From Spongiivirga citrea (GTDB taxonomy: Bacteria > Bacteroidota > Bacteroidia > Flavobacteriales > Flavobacteriaceae), in NCBI RefSeq assembly GCF_010671565.1, contig NZ_JAABOQ010000002.1, positions 1 to 64,000 of the forward strand: DNA of 64,000 nucleotides, read 5' to 3'. The position numbers were made by a program, and so were the translations under genes. Below the pieces are notes generated by a model, which saw only the letters and a program-made list of their open reading frames with translations, did no database searches and was not told where the DNA came from. Shown here piece after piece: positions 63,718-64,000 of this stretch (the stretch's first letter is position 1; each line of letters begins with the position of its first letter).

Positions 63718-64000
63718 ATGAGTCGTTTTCTCCTAGTTTTTATAATCTTAATATTGTCAATTGCATGTGCTAAAGATGAACCTAAAGTTAACCAAGAGGT
63801 AGATGAAGTCCCTTTTGCGGTTACCATTTTAGCAAAACAAGGTGCTACTGATTTTCAAATAGACCTTTTGAGTGATGGAACATTAGGAGCTCCTGTAAAT
63901 TTGTTTCAAAAACTTGAATTACCAGAAAGTTTTAATAAAACTATTGTTAGAGATCAATTAGTATCCTTTCACGCATGGTTAAGAAACGATTATTCAAGTC
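63718..64000 (+). CDS. Lipoprotein, unknown, cut by the window end
   Basis: The first 94 codons are present and the gene runs off the right edge. An N-terminal lipoprotein signal has lipobox LSIAC (Cys 17), followed by acidic residues (KDEPKVNQEVDEVPF). The next part, ILAKQGATDFQIDLLSDGTLGAPVN in outline, is predicted beta-rich. It may be an immunoglobulin-like or adhesin-type surface protein, but too little is seen to say. Confidence 0.6.
   Translation, partial: MSRFLLVFIILILSIACAKDEPKVNQEVDEVPFAVTILAKQGATDFQIDLLSDGTLGAPVNLFQKLELPESFNKTIVRDQLVSFHAWLRNDYSS

Overview
The window is a stretch of chromosome from a low-GC member of the Bacteroidota, almost certainly a marine-type Flavobacteriaceae. 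The signs are the flavobacterial promoter form (TTTG, 17-23 bases, TAnnTTTG) in front of several genes, many lipoproteins with short lipoboxes, Bacteroidota-only families (the HYC_CC_PP type, DUF6048/DUF6452, CCC-motif membrane proteins, DUF6768) and ornithine aminotransferase of the flavobacterial type. No transposase, integrase, phage gene or CRISPR array was seen. The species cannot be named from sequence alone.

Layout. 1-150: 5S rRNA, the tail of an rRNA operon, and its terminator. 612-10034: a small membrane protein, a ThuA-like lipoprotein, then a minus-strand glycogen operon (glgA-glgC-glgB and a GH31 alpha-glucosidase) and a DUF4268 gene. 10139-12827: a two-gene molybdenum hydroxylase of the isoquinoline-oxidoreductase type with a Tat signal. 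12908-16448: a five-gene minus-strand set of Cys-rich, probably metal-handling envelope proteins (HYC_CC_PP-type peptide, outer-membrane protein, double-HMA protein, NHL lipoprotein, HMA-MauE membrane protein). 16555-35612: a complete nitrate/nitrite assimilation island. 35839-35916: tRNA-Pro(GGG), whose 3' end and terminator are repeated 165 bases downstream. 36293-49941: mixed housekeeping and accessory genes (GH16 laminarinase-like lipoprotein, CDP-alcohol phosphatidyltransferase, ZIP transporter, rRNA methyltransferases, ECF sigma with its DUF6768 partner, ornithine aminotransferase, Smr protein, cysteine desulfurase). 50060-64000: fused cytochrome c assembly protein, M15 peptidase, MATE exporter, two SurA-like chaperones with MoxR, aconitase, a 653-residue membrane protein and a lipoprotein cut by the window end.

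The nitrate island is the main unit. The rightward arm carries siroheme methyltransferase (cobA), a four-part nitrate ABC importer (nrtABCD), an outer-membrane porin, a NarL-type response regulator, a molybdopterin nitrate reductase fused to an FAD/NAD(P) reductase module and a BFD [2Fe-2S] domain, and a rubredoxin-tailed protein with a sulfite-reductase-like body. The leftward arm carries nirB, nirD, a DUF4202 gene, a NarX-like histidine kinase, the siroheme dehydrogenase/chelatase and a small unknown protein. Together they cover uptake, two-step reduction to ammonium, the siroheme cofactor and nitrate sensing.

The most interesting signal is regulatory. A 16-base inverted repeat of the form TACGTAn-NN-nTACGTA, the same 7-2-7 layout as E. 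coli NarL/NarP sites, lies at the nirB, nrtA and nitrate reductase promoters. In each case its last TA is also the first TA of the -7 element. A weaker copy lies just downstream of a good promoter for the response regulator itself. This predicts a NarXL-like regulon, with its kinase and regulator genes split between the two arms. Other items worth checking are the five-gene metal cluster, the rubredoxin/sulfite-reductase-like protein, and the tRNA-Pro 3'-end duplication.
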